Made by a program: the position numbers and the translations under genes. This document shows, piece after piece, positions 42,001-53,136 of a DNA stretch of 64,000 nucleotides (the stretch's first letter is position 1; each line of letters starts with the position of its first letter). The notes under the pieces were generated by a model. It worked only from the letters and a program-made list of their open reading frames with translations. It did no database searches and was not told where the DNA came from. Source of the DNA: Enoplosus armatus (taxonomy: Eukaryota; Chordata; Actinopteri; Centrarchiformes; Enoplosidae); assembly GCF_043641665.1 (NCBI RefSeq), contig NC_092189.1, forward strand, positions 7,767,333 to 7,831,332, in the 5' to 3' direction.

Positions 42001-44075
42001 CAAGAGGATTTTGGTTTTAAATTTAAAACGCCTGAAAAAGTTCATTTAGGTTTGTTATTTTAAGTGAGTGAGTAAGTTCTTCTTCTCTCAGGGCTTCAAG
42101 TAACACTATAATAGTGGCATATTTTGTCTACTCCAACGGGACTGCTCTTACCTCTAATGAAGTGGAAAAGATGCTCTCTGATCCTGAACATTATCTTGCG
42201 CTGGGGCAGCTGGGCCTCAAGAACATTGTAAGTATGAGCAGTGTTAGAGCTGAAGGGTCTCTTTTCTGTTCTGTCTGTTATAGTGTGCTTTCTTCAGGCT
42301 ACATTATCAACTTAATTAAAGCAGTGTTACAGTGTTACCCCTTGTGCAGTTTTGGAGTAGTTCTCCATCATTTCTTCTCCCACTGCTGTTGATGTATCAT
42401 TTTCCTCAGTACTGGAAGACATTTTCTTTTACACGGGACAGTGAGTCCCTGAAATAGAACACCAAGTAAAACTAAATCATAGCAAGAAGCACATCAGTAC
42501 TGCTACTGTTTCTGTGACAGAGTGTTGCAAATGTTTAAAATATTAAGCAAAGCTACAACATATTGAGCCTCTTTGGAAGCTAAAAGTAATGACAATTTCT
42601 TTCAACTTTTCCGCATAGCCGTACATCAATTGTGCCTGAGAACACTAAAATGAAGATTAGTGTTGTTATCACAATAATGATTTATTTATTTTATTTTGCG
42701 TCTGGGATTTGTTTAGCTGAACTGTTAATTGGGAGGAAAGGTGCAGCCAGGGGGGTGGTTGTGGTGTTTGAACCCTGCTATCATTATTATTATTATATTT
42801 TACTATAATTTATAACTATATACAAAAGATAGATTTCTTACTTCTGTTTCAGGGGAAAGCTCCTGTGAACGAACCAGACGCAGACCCCGTGCAGTACATC
42901 CTGCTGGGGATGGTGGGAGGCCTCATCATTGTGCTGGCTGTCCTCACCATCTCCCTGATGTGCACTCGCAGAAAGTAAGAAAAAGGGATTAAAGGGAAGT
43001 TAGGCACAGGATTGGACAGGACAATTAACTATTAACAACACAGTTAATACCAGTAAAGCCACACTTCCCAGCTTCCAAAGTACCATTGATCTAAAAACAT
43101 CTATGAGCTTTGTCTGTTTACTAATCAACTCACTTCACACTACAGCTACAGGAGGAAGCTAAAGGCAGCCAAAGCCATGAACTCTGCATCCATGGTGACC
43201 TCTGAAAACCAGAAAAGTGGTCCTGTGGTGCCTGGAACCAACAAGTACACCATGGAGGGGTGAGGAGACAACAGAATGAACGCAATAAAGGATGAAATAT
43301 AACATATCTCTGACTGTGTTCGTCTTCCTGTGTCTGTCATTATTTGCTAACAGGGCTAATCCTGTTCTCAACCTGAATATCAACACAACCATGGTCCTGG
43401 ACGTGGACGAGGAGAGCTCAGACGTGGACAAAGTCAGGTAAAGAAACGCTCTCTGTGATGACCTCGGCCATCTGTTGATAGCGGTTATTTGCTCGGTCAC
43501 CGCAGTTTGACAGGTTGGCGGCTCACAGTGACACACGACCTCTCTCTCCTCGCTGTAGCAGTGCTGGTTAATAGACTGGGATTGTTTCCAGGTGAACATT
43601 TTGTCCCAGTGTGCTCACTACAGCCTGTTGTGATGGAGACACATTTTGACTCCCATCGTTGGCATGTGACCTTTATTTAAATCAAAAACCAACACAAACA
43701 CTCTCTTTCTGAAATGGTTAATTGAGCAAATGGAGATTATAAATTGACACCTTTGTTTTTCTTTTGCCATTAGTCTCAACTCTCTGGACTACAGCGATGA
43801 CATGACCCTTCCTGAGAAGGATTCACAACCGATCATGGTGAGTTTATATTTTTAAGTACATCTTCATTTGTACTTATTAGAATATGATCTAATTTCAAAA
43901 CTTGTCTGCTCCTCATTAGCAGATGATCCAGGAGGAGGAGGAGGAGGAGGACGGCGGGCCACCAGAGTACATTGAGCCTCTGGGTGCAGCGCTGGCCCAA
44001 CGGGGCCAGAAGAAAGGCTCTGACAATCCTCGCGTGGGTATTAGTAACCCCGTGTTCAGCACTACAGACCTGTGA
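33048..44075 (+). CDS. cdhr2: Cadherin-related family member 2 (protocadherin-24)
   Basis: Thirty coding exons give about 1,297 aa (human about 1,310). Exons: 33048-33111, 33212-33271, 33397-33536, 33647-33700, 33788-33877, 34073-34162, 34256-34378, 34478-34624, 34964-35039, 35133-35242, 36630-36851, 36995-37144, 37270-37431, 37515-37576, 37672-37915, 38858-39097, 39205-39274, 39357-39941, 40032-40103, 40359-40408, 40510-40661, 41260-41356, 41486-41574, 41703-41774, 42092-42227, 42853-42974, 43146-43259, 43354-43437, 43774-43837, 43923-44075. A signal peptide (MLLLCLLYLISL) precedes nine cadherin repeats, with linkers DDNDNKP, DINDNKP, DTNDNSP, DINDQHP, DVNDNTP, DVNDERP and DINDNAP. One helix (about 1134-1156) leads to a 140-residue tail ending STTDL, a class I PDZ ligand. 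In mammals CDHR2 pairs with CDHR5 to bridge brush-border microvilli and binds the USH1C/MYO7B complex. One intron (after 41774) is GC-AG. Confidence 0.95.
35482..35782. mobile_element. MITE in cdhr2 intron 10
   Basis: TTAAAGGAATGGTTCAACAT at the left end is mirrored by ATGTTGAGCTATTCCTGTAA at the right end, forming about 20-bp inverted repeats. The interior has CTCATGTCTGTACG and TTAGCTTAGCTTAGCATAAA, hallmarks of a very abundant teleost element. No coding capacity. Confidence 0.65.
38515..38780 (+). pseudogene. Tc1/mariner transposase relic in cdhr2 intron 15
   Basis: The segment has the 3' part of a Tc1-like transposase gene: a broken stretch corresponding to the HNA..HKARSI region, then CAGTGCCCGACCTCACTAAT and the C-terminal FPRRVEAVVAAR, followed by a stop. 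The central part that should hold the last catalytic acidic residue is deleted, so it is a dead fragment. It lies in the sense direction of cdhr2 and contributes no exon. The family is judged from remembered similarity. Confidence 0.6.
40830..41110 (+). repeat. CAAAGAGACACAAAATGACT-type tandem repeat
   Basis: Degenerate tandem array in a cdhr2 intron, with repeated ACAAAGAGACACA and ATGACTACAAAGA units and an (AAC)n run at about 40939-40963. Similar arrays are scattered in many fish genomes. The open frames it creates are not genes. Confidence 0.75.
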
Positions 44076-45670
44076 TGTGTATAATGAAGGTAAAGCTCTG
44101 TTCGAAGTTTACCAGTCTACCAGCACATCTCCTTGTACGAGGACATGGAAAACTTTGGATAGAGCCCAGCAACCTGTTTCCAGTCTTCATGCTAAAGCTA
44201 ATTGCTAATTGCCTGCTGGATGTAGCTTCATATTTAGCACAAGCACATGAGAGTGGTTCAAACCTTCTCATATAGCTCTCTGCAATAAAACGAACAAGTG
44301 TATTTCCCAAACTGTCTAACTCCTTCCTTAAAACATAAATCTCATCTAGACACTGAAAAATTAGACAAAAGCAAAAGGAAAGCAAACAAAACAATTGTTT
44401 CTTGCACATATGAATCACTTTATTTTTGTTAAGCGACGGTTTAAAAACTGTTTGGTTTGCTTTGAAGTTATGTCAACACACAATTCTAATTTTTTGTTGC
44501 AGCTGATGCTACTAGAAAGAAAATCCAAAAAGGAAAGAGGAAAATATTGCATAATGTCAATGTATGAATGAAAATCTTAATCTTATTTATGAGCCGAAAG
44601 GCTTAGCTTTGTGCATGTTTAGTTAGTCAGTATTTGCTTTGGGTTTGAGATACTTGTTACTTAAATAAAATCTCATGCAGTGTGACTTTGTGACAAGCAG
44701 CAGACTGAAAAAACAATTTCACTGTTTACTGACATCTAAATGAATGTATCAAGTGCAATCTGTAAATAAAATCAATTTCTCCAAATGTGTGTTTGATCCC
44801 ACTCTTATGACTTCAACATATGAACACCAACATCACTGACACTGTAGCAACCGCTGAATTAAAATACATTTAAAATAAGTTTCATCACATAATTTACAAC
44901 TGAATCACTAAATATGGTATTAAAATACAGTAAGTAGTAATGACTAAAATACCCTCATATCAAGGTGTCATTGCTTTTGTCAAATGATCACGATTGTGCT
45001 CGTCATCAATACATTTTTATACTTTTCACAATACAAACAAGTCAAAACATTGTGCCAAATCTAAAAGCAGAATATAAGACATACAAAAGCCTGCGCTAAT
45101 GGTGGGGACTCCTCTCACACACAGATCAAGGCAACATTTAGACCAATTTTAACTTCCATACGTTCCAAACAAAATGACCTCCAGGCTGTAGTGACTGACC
45201 ACGGGGCCATAAATCACACTCAAAAACTGTCACTCTACCATCATCTCTTTCAGCTGATGCTGTGTTAAGCATATTAGCAACCAGGAGGAGGGTTGCCATG
45301 GCTTCATATTGTCTGAGGTGCATTGAAAAAAAAGCATCAACAGCTCAAATGACTCAGTAGACAATTGAATGGTTTGGTTGAAAAACATTAAAGGATAAGA
45401 GCTGACGATGGGATTGATACATCACCCTCGTTCTTCCAAATGTAGAAACATGGAAGAAACATCTTGTATGGCTGATTCTGAGCTCCATGATAGAAGTTGT
45501 ATATTAAATGCTTTTGTGCTTTTTTTTGTCTCGTGCGAGGAAGTGATTTGCTTCTCACACTTTCAAGACAATGTCACGTTGAAGTGAATCAGTGAGTGCA
45601 CTGTATCACAGTCACGTTCATCAGGTATCATGTGATTTTCCAGCACAGGGGTTTTTTCACCATTCTTGTG
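44076..45670. other. Convergent 3' UTRs of cdhr2 and gprin1
   Basis: cdhr2 can end after AATAAA at 44284-44289, with alternatives at 44664-44669 and 44765-44770. On the minus strand an AATAAA at 44419-44424 could end gprin1. If so, the two transcripts end within about 100 bp of each other, or overlap when the later cdhr2 sites are used. No additional coding exon is seen. Confidence 0.45.
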
Positions 45671-47842
45671 TCACTCAGCAGTATGAGCTTTGGAGCAACA
45701 ATGCGGCTGCTGCATGTTCTCCATCAGCTGACGGAAGGGGTTTCTTCTGCGGCGGCTCACCTCCCCATCTCGCTCTCCCCTCTTCCCCGCCCGGCCCTTA
45801 CCCGAACCCGAACCCCCCTGGGTGGACACTGAAGACAGAGGCATGGCCGAGGGGTTGAGCGGAGGAGGGGGAGGCATGGAGGGCTGCTGCTTCTTCTTCA
45901 CCTGTTTCTCCAGGTGTTTCTGGATGGCTGAGCCCAGCACAGTCACTTCCACCACCGCCCCGTACACCTCCCACGTCATCCCCTTTTCATCCCAGCTCAC
46001 CTCCTGCACCGGCTCCTCGCCTTTCTCCTTACCATTTATTGCCTCGTCTTCAGCGGTTACTTTCTTCTCCTCTTGAACTACTTCCTCTTGGGCCTCCACC
46101 ACCTGCTCCTTTTTATCCTCTTCCTCCTCCACTATCTTCTCCTCTGTGCTGGCTTCCTTCCGGATCTCAGGGAAAGTGGTGTTGGTGGGCGTTCTCGGGG
46201 TCATAGGTGCTGTAGCGACAGAGCGAAACTCCACCTGCTGTCCCACCTGCAGCTCAGCGTCTTTAGCATCCACAGCTCCGCATTTCCCGAAAGAGCTGGG
46301 GAAGTAGAAGGCATGGTCCCCCTCAGGAGGGGTCATGGGGCTGGTAGCCGCAGACTGACACTGCACCACCTCCAGGCTCACCTGTGTGCGGATGTTGTGG
46401 CAGCCGAAGGGAGCTGGAGATTCAGGGACAGGAGGCTTTGTCTGGGAAAGGTCTCTCACCTCTCCACATGCTTCTTTGTTTTCTTTGACCTCTGACTTTT
46501 CACATTGCATGACTCTTTTTGCTTCATCACAAGCAGAAACAAAGGACTCTTCTGTTTTGTTCTGTGGGGGGTTTGTGTTTGAGGTGTCCTGTATGTGATC
46601 AGGAGCAACAGTTTCTGTGGAGATATTTTCCTTTCCATCCCCCCTCTTTACATCGCTGTTGTTTTCTCCGAGTTCCTCATGTTCATCTATTTTGACCATC
46701 TCTGGCTCTATGGGATAAAAAGATGACTCGGCCTGCTCTTCCTCTTCCTCCCCATCGTTGCCATGATGGGTCACCAGGATTTTAATGTCTTGATCCATGC
46801 TTCCCATCCTCTGCTGCTTACACTGCTGATTACTATCCTCCAGAGTTACTTGTGAATCTCTTAACCCAGCAGCGGGGGAGCTAGCGGAGCTCTCTGGAGA
46901 TGCATTGGAGCTGAAGCCTTCATTCAGCTCCTTTGATGTGGTGAATTTCAAATCTCCAGTTATCTCTGACTCAGCCTCAGCTGGACTTTTTGTCGCGGGG
47001 AAACTCTCTTGCTGGCCACTCTCCCTCTGCCCCTCGCTCTCTTTCACTTTCTCCTCCTTCCCCACTGTCTCTCTCCCAATAAGCTCTGGGAAAGCCGAGG
47101 TCGATGGCGTCTTTGGGGTCATGGGGGACGTGGCAACAGAGCAGAACTCCACCTGCTGACCCACCTGTAGCTCGGCGTCTTTGGTGTTAGCACCCACAGC
47201 TCCGGATCGCCCAAAAGAGCTGGGGAAGAAGAAGGAGTGGCTGCCCTCGGGAGGTGTCATGGGGCTGGTGGCTGCAGAGCGACACTGGACCACCTCCAGG
47301 CTGACCTGTGTACGCATATGCTGCTGGCCGACAGGAGCTGGGGAACGTGGATCGGAGGGGGCTGGAGTTGATGGCACAGACACCAAGATATTCTCGACTT
47401 CTGCCCCTTTTTCTCTATCATGACCCATGTTCTCATCCTCTCCATCTCCATCACTCAGGAACTTATTAGAGAATGTGGTGTCATTATGTGTAGCTGTTGT
47501 TGTTTCATCAGCTTCTGGCTGTTGTGTCAGAGGGATGGCGTCAGTCTGTTCAGAGCCTTTAACTCCTACAGAGTCTGATTGTTTAGCGTTGCCACAAACC
47601 CCTCCTGAAACCACTTGATCTTTGGATATTGGATTCTTATCTCTCTCCTCGACGTAGCTGGCATTCATGTGAAGCGTTGGCTGATAGTCCCCATGAGTTG
47701 TCGACTCTTGACTCATGTTTATCTGAGGTCCCTCAGGCTCGGTGCTGCCATCTGAGCTGCCTGGACGCTCTCCATCATCTGCCTTCTCGCAGGGCTTGTG
47801 GTCCTCTCTAAGACCTCTCATCTCATCCTTAAGACTTCCCAT
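45671..47842 (-). CDS. gprin1: G protein-regulated inducer of neurite outgrowth 1
   Basis: A single coding exon of 723 aa, as in mammalian GPRIN genes. The long N-terminal part is acidic, Ser/Thr/Pro-rich and disordered. The conserved C-terminal domain begins GMTWEVYGAVVEVTVLGSAI (about 621) and continues QKHLEKQVKKK. A proline run and basic stretch follow, then RRRRNPFRQLMENM and HCCSKAHTAE; the paired cysteines are the expected palmitoylation site for plasma membrane and growth-cone anchoring. The family binds active Gi/o/z alpha subunits and promotes neurite growth. Residues 166-255 and 474-560 are an internal duplication sharing RTQVSLEVVQC, SAATSPMTPPEG and AELQVGQQVEF. The start MGSLKDEM has an acceptor 25 bp upstream. 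The identity is supported by human-like order between cdhr2 and sncb. Confidence 0.92.
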   Translation of the reverse strand: MGSLKDEMRGLREDHKPCEKADDGERPGSSDGSTEPEGPQINMSQESTTHGDYQPTLHMNASYVEERDKNPISKDQVVSGGVCGNAKQSDSVGVKGSEQTDAIPLTQQPEADETTTATHNDTTFSNKFLSDGDGEDENMGHDREKGAEVENILVSVPSTPAPSDPRSPAPVGQQHMRTQVSLEVVQCRSAATSPMTPPEGSHSFFFPSSFGRSGAVGANTKDAELQVGQQVEFCSVATSPMTPKTPSTSAFPELIGRETVGKEEKVKESEGQRESGQQESFPATKSPAEAESEITGDLKFTTSKELNEGFSSNASPESSASSPAAGLRDSQVTLEDSNQQCKQQRMGSMDQDIKILVTHHGNDGEEEEEQAESSFYPIEPEMVKIDEHEELGENNSDVKRGDGKENISTETVAPDHIQDTSNTNPPQNKTEESFVSACDEAKRVMQCEKSEVKENKEACGEVRDLSQTKPPVPESPAPFGCHNIRTQVSLEVVQCQSAATSPMTPPEGDHAFYFPSSFGKCGAVDAKDAELQVGQQVEFRSVATAPMTPRTPTNTTFPEIRKEASTEEKIVEEEEDKKEQVVEAQEEVVQEEKKVTAEDEAINGKEKGEEPVQEVSWDEKGMTWEVYGAVVEVTVLGSAIQKHLEKQVKKKQQPSMPPPPPLNPSAMPLSSVSTQGGSGSGKGRAGKRGERDGEVSRRRRNPFRQLMENMQQPHCCSKAHTAE

Positions 47843-48367
47843 TTTGTCTCGGCATTAAATGAAGTACCTGTGGGGCATAACACAGCACTGACACACTGTT
47901 TGAGCAATTTGTAATCAGTAACTATGACAACAAGCGGAGTGGAGTGAAAATTGAAGGTTTGTTTTGGGGGATAAAATTATTCTGTCGTGCGATGTCGATG
48001 TCAAGTATCCAAACACTGACATGCAACCAAGTTACACCATTGCTACTATTTGATGGGAATTACTCACATGCTTATTAAGTATCACAGGACACCGGAATCT
48101 GGGATATTTAATATTATTACATGCATAATTAAACTGCATTTTAAATGCCAGATTCTTTTGAACATTTCACTGTTTGATGATATCTCAGATTGTACCTTTC
48201 TAACCTAAAAATATATCCACCTAGTTCATATTCTAGTTATGCTTGAATCCATAATCACATAAAAAGTCATGCACAGGAACACAGTACTTGTCAGTACTTG
48301 TCAAATTTTAACTATGAAAACAAGCAGCATAAAACAAATTACAGGAAATCATGAGTAACAGACATAC

Positions 48368-48545
48368 CTCAGCAGTCTAAGTCCGACTGAAATCTCTCCA
48401 CAACTTTCTCTCAGATATTTGGGTCAAACATTGCAAATCTCTCCGTTGATCGAGACCCACATCTGTCCGTGTTTCTCCCCTGTTGATTGATAGTGATTGC
48501 AGCGGCTACAGGTTTGTCTCTAGAAGAATCTATCTTAGGCAATCC
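48368..48545 (-). other. gprin1: Probable 5' UTR exon of gprin1
   Basis: On the minus strand a donor (GAG then GTATGTC) ends a possible exon at 48368, and a clear acceptor (CCCCACAG) begins the coding exon at 47867. The upstream limit and promoter near 48.55 kb are estimated. Confidence 0.4.
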
Positions 48546-49929
48546 TCGCTCTTTAAGCTGTGGCTGTGTCTATTGAAAAGCTTCACATTTCCAGTTTCCC
48601 TGGAAACCACGGTCGGGCTCTGGCAGTGTGTGTGGTAATGTAATGACAAAATCTATGTTCAGCTCTCTCATCATCAGTAAATTATAGTAATTAACTCCAG
48701 GTTCTCATAGCAACACAATGGCAACTGTATGCAGGGAGATAAACCTGTGAATTGGTGAACTGGCTTCGCCGGAGACATTTTTGGAAGAGGCATAAATTGG
48801 AGATGAAAAGCTTTCATGTCACAACAGATGAGGGCTTCTGAAGGGAGGGAGAAGTATGCAGAAGAGGGATTTTTCTTCAACGGATCACTACTTTTAAGTG
48901 AGACAGCAGTGTGAAGGATTTGTTTGACCACTCTCACTGTGAATAAATTAATGTGTAATTGTAGTAAAAAAATGTGTTTTGGCAGATCACCACATGCTCA
49001 TTAGAGTCCCAGGAAAGTAATGCAAACTCAGGTGTTCTGTCTAGGAAATGTGTGAAATGTTAGTAGAAGTGAGTGTTCTGCTGCAGCAGTGAGAGTGCAT
49101 GAGAGACAACAGGGGATAACAGCTGAAGGAGCCTGGAGGAAGCTGCGCCTCCCACACAAACAAACACTTGTAAAACCACCACGTCTTTCGTACTCATTCC
49201 TCCCTCCAACCTCTCTGCTTTTGCGACATGCATTTCTTTAGAGCCTCAGTAATTCTGCTCGCCTCAAGTAATTGTAGAGGTTATTATTAAATATGTAGGC
49301 TATTTCTCTCATTTTTGAGAATCTTCCCTGTCTTGCTTGTACTGTAGCAGTGGGCTGCAGCTTGGCCAGAACACCGTGTACTGACAGAAGTATTCTCACC
49401 GTTAATTCAAAGGCCTCCACCAATCCCCGGCCGCCACAGAGTTCTGTTGCCTAGCAACCACTGTAGTGTGGCGGAGGGAGATGTGCTGCTGAGGGCCAAG
49501 GTAGACAAGCTCTGATCATATTCTCATCAGGAGCCATCAGCCTGCCAAAGGCCATCTTCTCAGCAATGTGTTGGTAATAATGAACGTAGTGAGCTCCGAA
49601 CAACAGGATGCAGCACAGACAGCTGCTAGCAGTGTTATCTCCACTGTGTGTGGCGGGATATCACATCTTAAAAACCTGAGAAACAAGTTGGTACGTGTTT
49701 TTATTTCCCAAAATAGTCACATATAATGAAATTCTATAATAAAGCAAGAAACACAAATGGAAAATGGTGTGAGGAAAATAAGAAATAAGACAATTTATAA
49801 AGATTTCTTTTGGAATGTTTTCTGATGCCAACATACTCCCATCCCAACATCATCACATGTCTAAAACCTTTGGATGGCCAGACAAGTTGGCACCAGGTTT
49901 TCAGCTAGAATTGTTCATTTTTTCAGGGA
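48546..49929. other. Intergenic region and ADIRF-like 3' UTR
   Basis: No coding exon seen. A minus-strand AATAAA at 49700-49705 probably ends the ADIRF-like transcript, leaving about 1.1 kb before gprin1. The stretch is unique-looking apart from short AT-rich runs. Confidence 0.45.
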
Positions 49930-50745
49930 TCACTTGGTCTCCATTTTCTGTCCAAACTCCTTGATGGTGTCCGTGGCCTTGTCTGCAGCTTTTCCTATGG
50001 CTGATTGAGTCTGTCTGCCAGCTTCTTGAGCAGCTTCAAGGAGTCAGAGGGAAGCAGAAGAGAAACATTCAGGAAGTTAAACTACAAATAATTAGGCTGA
50101 AGAAAGTTGTACAGAGTTTGGTCATCAAACTTTTGTTATCAACTTCGGAGTGTAAACATAGATTTATGTGTATATAAAATATAATGTCCCAAACATTTGA
50201 GTAAATTTGTATTTCTATTGTCCACACAGTGTTGCAAATAATACATTTATAGTAATTCCAGTATCAATTTGCACACTTCCAACTCGAGATGAGAGGAGTT
50301 TTTAGTTTTTTCATCCTGTGACATCTTGAGTCGCTCTAACTCCTGTCTGCTCAAAATAATATATCCATTGTCACATCATGAAGCTTCAAACACAGAGGAG
50401 CGTGCACTTTACCCGTGTTGACTGTTTCTTTGGAGGAGTCTGCCACCTGCTGCACAGCCTCTTGAGCTGCCTGCACTGGAAACACATCACAGGGACAGTT
50501 TCAAGACTTCAAGTAAAAACTCGAAGATCTCAAAGTCCTTGTAAAAGACAATTTTGTGTGAAAGATAACAATAAAATGATCTATCAGAAAGTGTTTTATC
50601 CATCCTTTTGTTCGTCTGTCAGACCTTCCAGTGGCCCTTTGTTATCTTTTATCTGTAGTTCTGTACCTGCAGTGTCTGTGACTCCCTTCGCGGCCGAGTG
50701 GCTTGTGCCTTTCAGGCTTTCAAAGGACTTCTTGAACGAGGCCAT
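49930..50745 (-). CDS. Small ADIRF-like protein (adipogenesis regulatory factor family)
   Basis: Three coding exons, 50745-50667, 50475-50413 and 50033-49930, join through GT-AG introns, both in phase 1, to an 81-aa protein. It starts MASFKKSFESLKGTSHSAAK, contains QAAQEAVQQVADSSKETV and AAQEAGRQTQSAIGKAADKA, and ends EFGQKMETK. The whole chain is amphipathic, Ala/Gln/Lys-rich, without cysteine or membrane segment, and probably helical or disordered. Length and composition, the MAS start and the AQEA, QQV and KA repeats resemble human ADIRF (76 aa), a nuclear regulator of fat-cell differentiation. The gene follows sncb in the same orientation, like ADIRF after SNCG in human. A TATTAAA box lies about 70 bp upstream of the ATG. 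Identity rests on remembered similarity and context, not on an alignment; the biochemical role is unknown. Confidence 0.78.
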
Positions 50746-51917
50746 GGCTCCTGTATTTGTCCCTGCAGCGTTCCACACATTCGTCTGAGCTGACAGCGGC
50801 GGCAGCGGCGGTTTAATACCCTCTGTTTGAGCCCGACAGCACCAAGCCTGCACGTTCCAGCCGGATTAACCCAAACAAAACCCACCCAAAGAGGCCCGAT
50901 CAGACTGGCATCCCAACTATGGCAGTGTCCTGCCAAGGGCCAGAGCCCGCTCAGCAGATTTTTACACATCCTGTAGTCAAACCCCCAGACAAGAGTGAGC
51001 AAAAAAGGGAAACATGTGAGGACGATGCATAACAGATCCTCATTTACACCAACAGGCAGAAAAAACAGTTGGTTACAAGAGGTCTCAGTGATCAATGCCA
51101 ACAGTGAGTTTAAACATTATCAAACAACACTAACAGATGGTTTCTTTTTTTACTTTTTATTTACAGAGGAATGTATGTCTGGCTTAACACATAAACCTTT
51201 ATATTGACAAGTCCTGCAATTTAAAGCACATATTGATATGACAACCATTATGATTTCAAGACATAATATATTGACTTTAACTTGTTAAAATCTTCAGTAC
51301 ACACAAACACACACACGCACACACAAACATGTACACTCTGTCCATTTCTAACGGATAGTTTACTGGAATGATTTCACAAGCAACTAGAAAGATACAATGT
51401 AAAAAACTCTTACTTTAAAAATGTCGAAAGAAATCTCCAAAGAAATGCAAAAAGAAAGAACCCACAAACAGGCATTGTCGACACTTAAGAGGATATTATT
51501 GATTTCATATCTGCTTGCAACCGGACATATTTATTTTTTCCACTCCCAATGTCTCATTGGAAGATGATGAACATCTATTGCACGTTTTCTAAATACAGAT
51601 ACACACAAGTACAAAGTCACGAGCCCTGGCTCTGGTCTCATTTCGTTGGGAGGGAATCAAGGAAATGAGACAGAGAGGGCAAATCCTACATCTCAATAAA
51701 TACCTACACCCAACACATTACATTAAGAACATGACATTTACAATATATAATAATAAAAGATTTGTCTTGAAGGAAGAACATTTTTCAGTGGGAATGCTTG
51801 TCTTTTTTGTTCTTTTTTTGCAACGGGGGTATAATTGTAATAGTTTCAGCATTTGTCCTTTTTATTATTAGAAATATTATTGTGCTGCTGGTTGGATGGT
51901 GGTTTGGGCTGATGCTT
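50746..51917 (-). other. sncb 3' UTR and ADIRF-like promoter
   Basis: The sncb 3' UTR runs from the stop at 51918 to a reverse-strand AATAAA at about 51156-51161. The remaining 0.4 kb holds the ADIRF-like promoter: TATTAAA at about 50812-50818 (minus strand) and a GC-rich stretch with CCGCCGCTGCCGCCGC. No other gene seen. Confidence 0.5.
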
Positions 51918-53089
51918 TTATGCTTCTGGCTCGTAGTCCTGGCTCTCCTGGGAAGAAGAAGAACCGATTTTAGAGAGACAGGCGGGTCAAATCTGCAGCA
52001 CAGAGAAGCTCCAGGTTGAATTCAGACAGTGAGACTTTAATTAACAACTTAATCGTATGAAATTCAACTTAAATCGGTTTAAGAAGAATATACATGACAG
52101 AGGGCTTATGGTAACACATGATCGCTCTCTGCTGAAAGCAGTGATGTCACTCCATCACAACTGTAAGCTCCTCTGCTGTTTCAGTGTCTCTCTCCAGCCT
52201 GCAGAGGGCAGCACAAGCCTACACCAGCTCCAAGGACGTGTCGTGAGCACATTCCCAGCATCCTTGTAACCCTGCACACGCCTCCTCCACGCACATGATC
52301 ATAAAAAAATAAATAACAGCCTCCAGGAATGTGCAACAGTCTTAGGTCATCTGATATTTTCACAAAACCAAGAGTGATACTAGATGAGATGGATTTTTTT
52401 TATCTCCAAATCCTCTCTGAGAGGGCTCACTTCACTCTGCAGCACTCAGACTCCATATTTACAGCAATGCAGGGAGACCCTGACATTACCCACAATGCAC
52501 AGAGGCAGAGCGCGTCATCACCACACCCATTCAGACTGAGTTCTCACATCGCTGGTGTAGCATAGGATGGGGGAGGGGAAAGAGATGCGGAGGAGTAGGA
52601 GAGAGAGATGGAGGAGGACATGGATGATACAAGCTACTGCCTCTGAGAAATTCACTTTTAATTTGCATTTCAGGGAATATCTCTTGTTTCATTCCTTTAA
52701 CTGATTAACACAGTAATCTACCGATGGAAGGCTGTAAGTGGTAATGAAAAGAAAATCTGACCAAATGCTCTGAATAAATTGAACATTATTAAGAGATTAT
52801 GCAAAATCTCGTATTAAATCTTCCTTTAACTGAAAGCTGATTCTGAATATTTTAATATTCTGTGACAATATAATAGGCTTCTGGCTAAAAACATGATGGG
52901 TGCTGTGCTTTAAATCATTATATATAATGAAAAACTATCTTTTCAACATTCTGTGCATTGTGTGATATTTTTATTTATTCTTAGCTATTTAAAATCTGTT
53001 TTCAAAGCAAGAGGTTCTGCACAGTTTGTCTCGGCCCTGACAGCCAAATTCCAAAAATAACCATCTGTGTCAGACTCGCATCCTTCCTC

Positions 53090-53136
<47 letters not shown>

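Noticed and set aside
45596..47811. Several plus-strand open frames of 60-140 aa across 45.6-47.8 kb
   Set aside because: They are antisense to the 723-residue gprin1 exon, whose protein shows clear family motifs; these are shadow frames.
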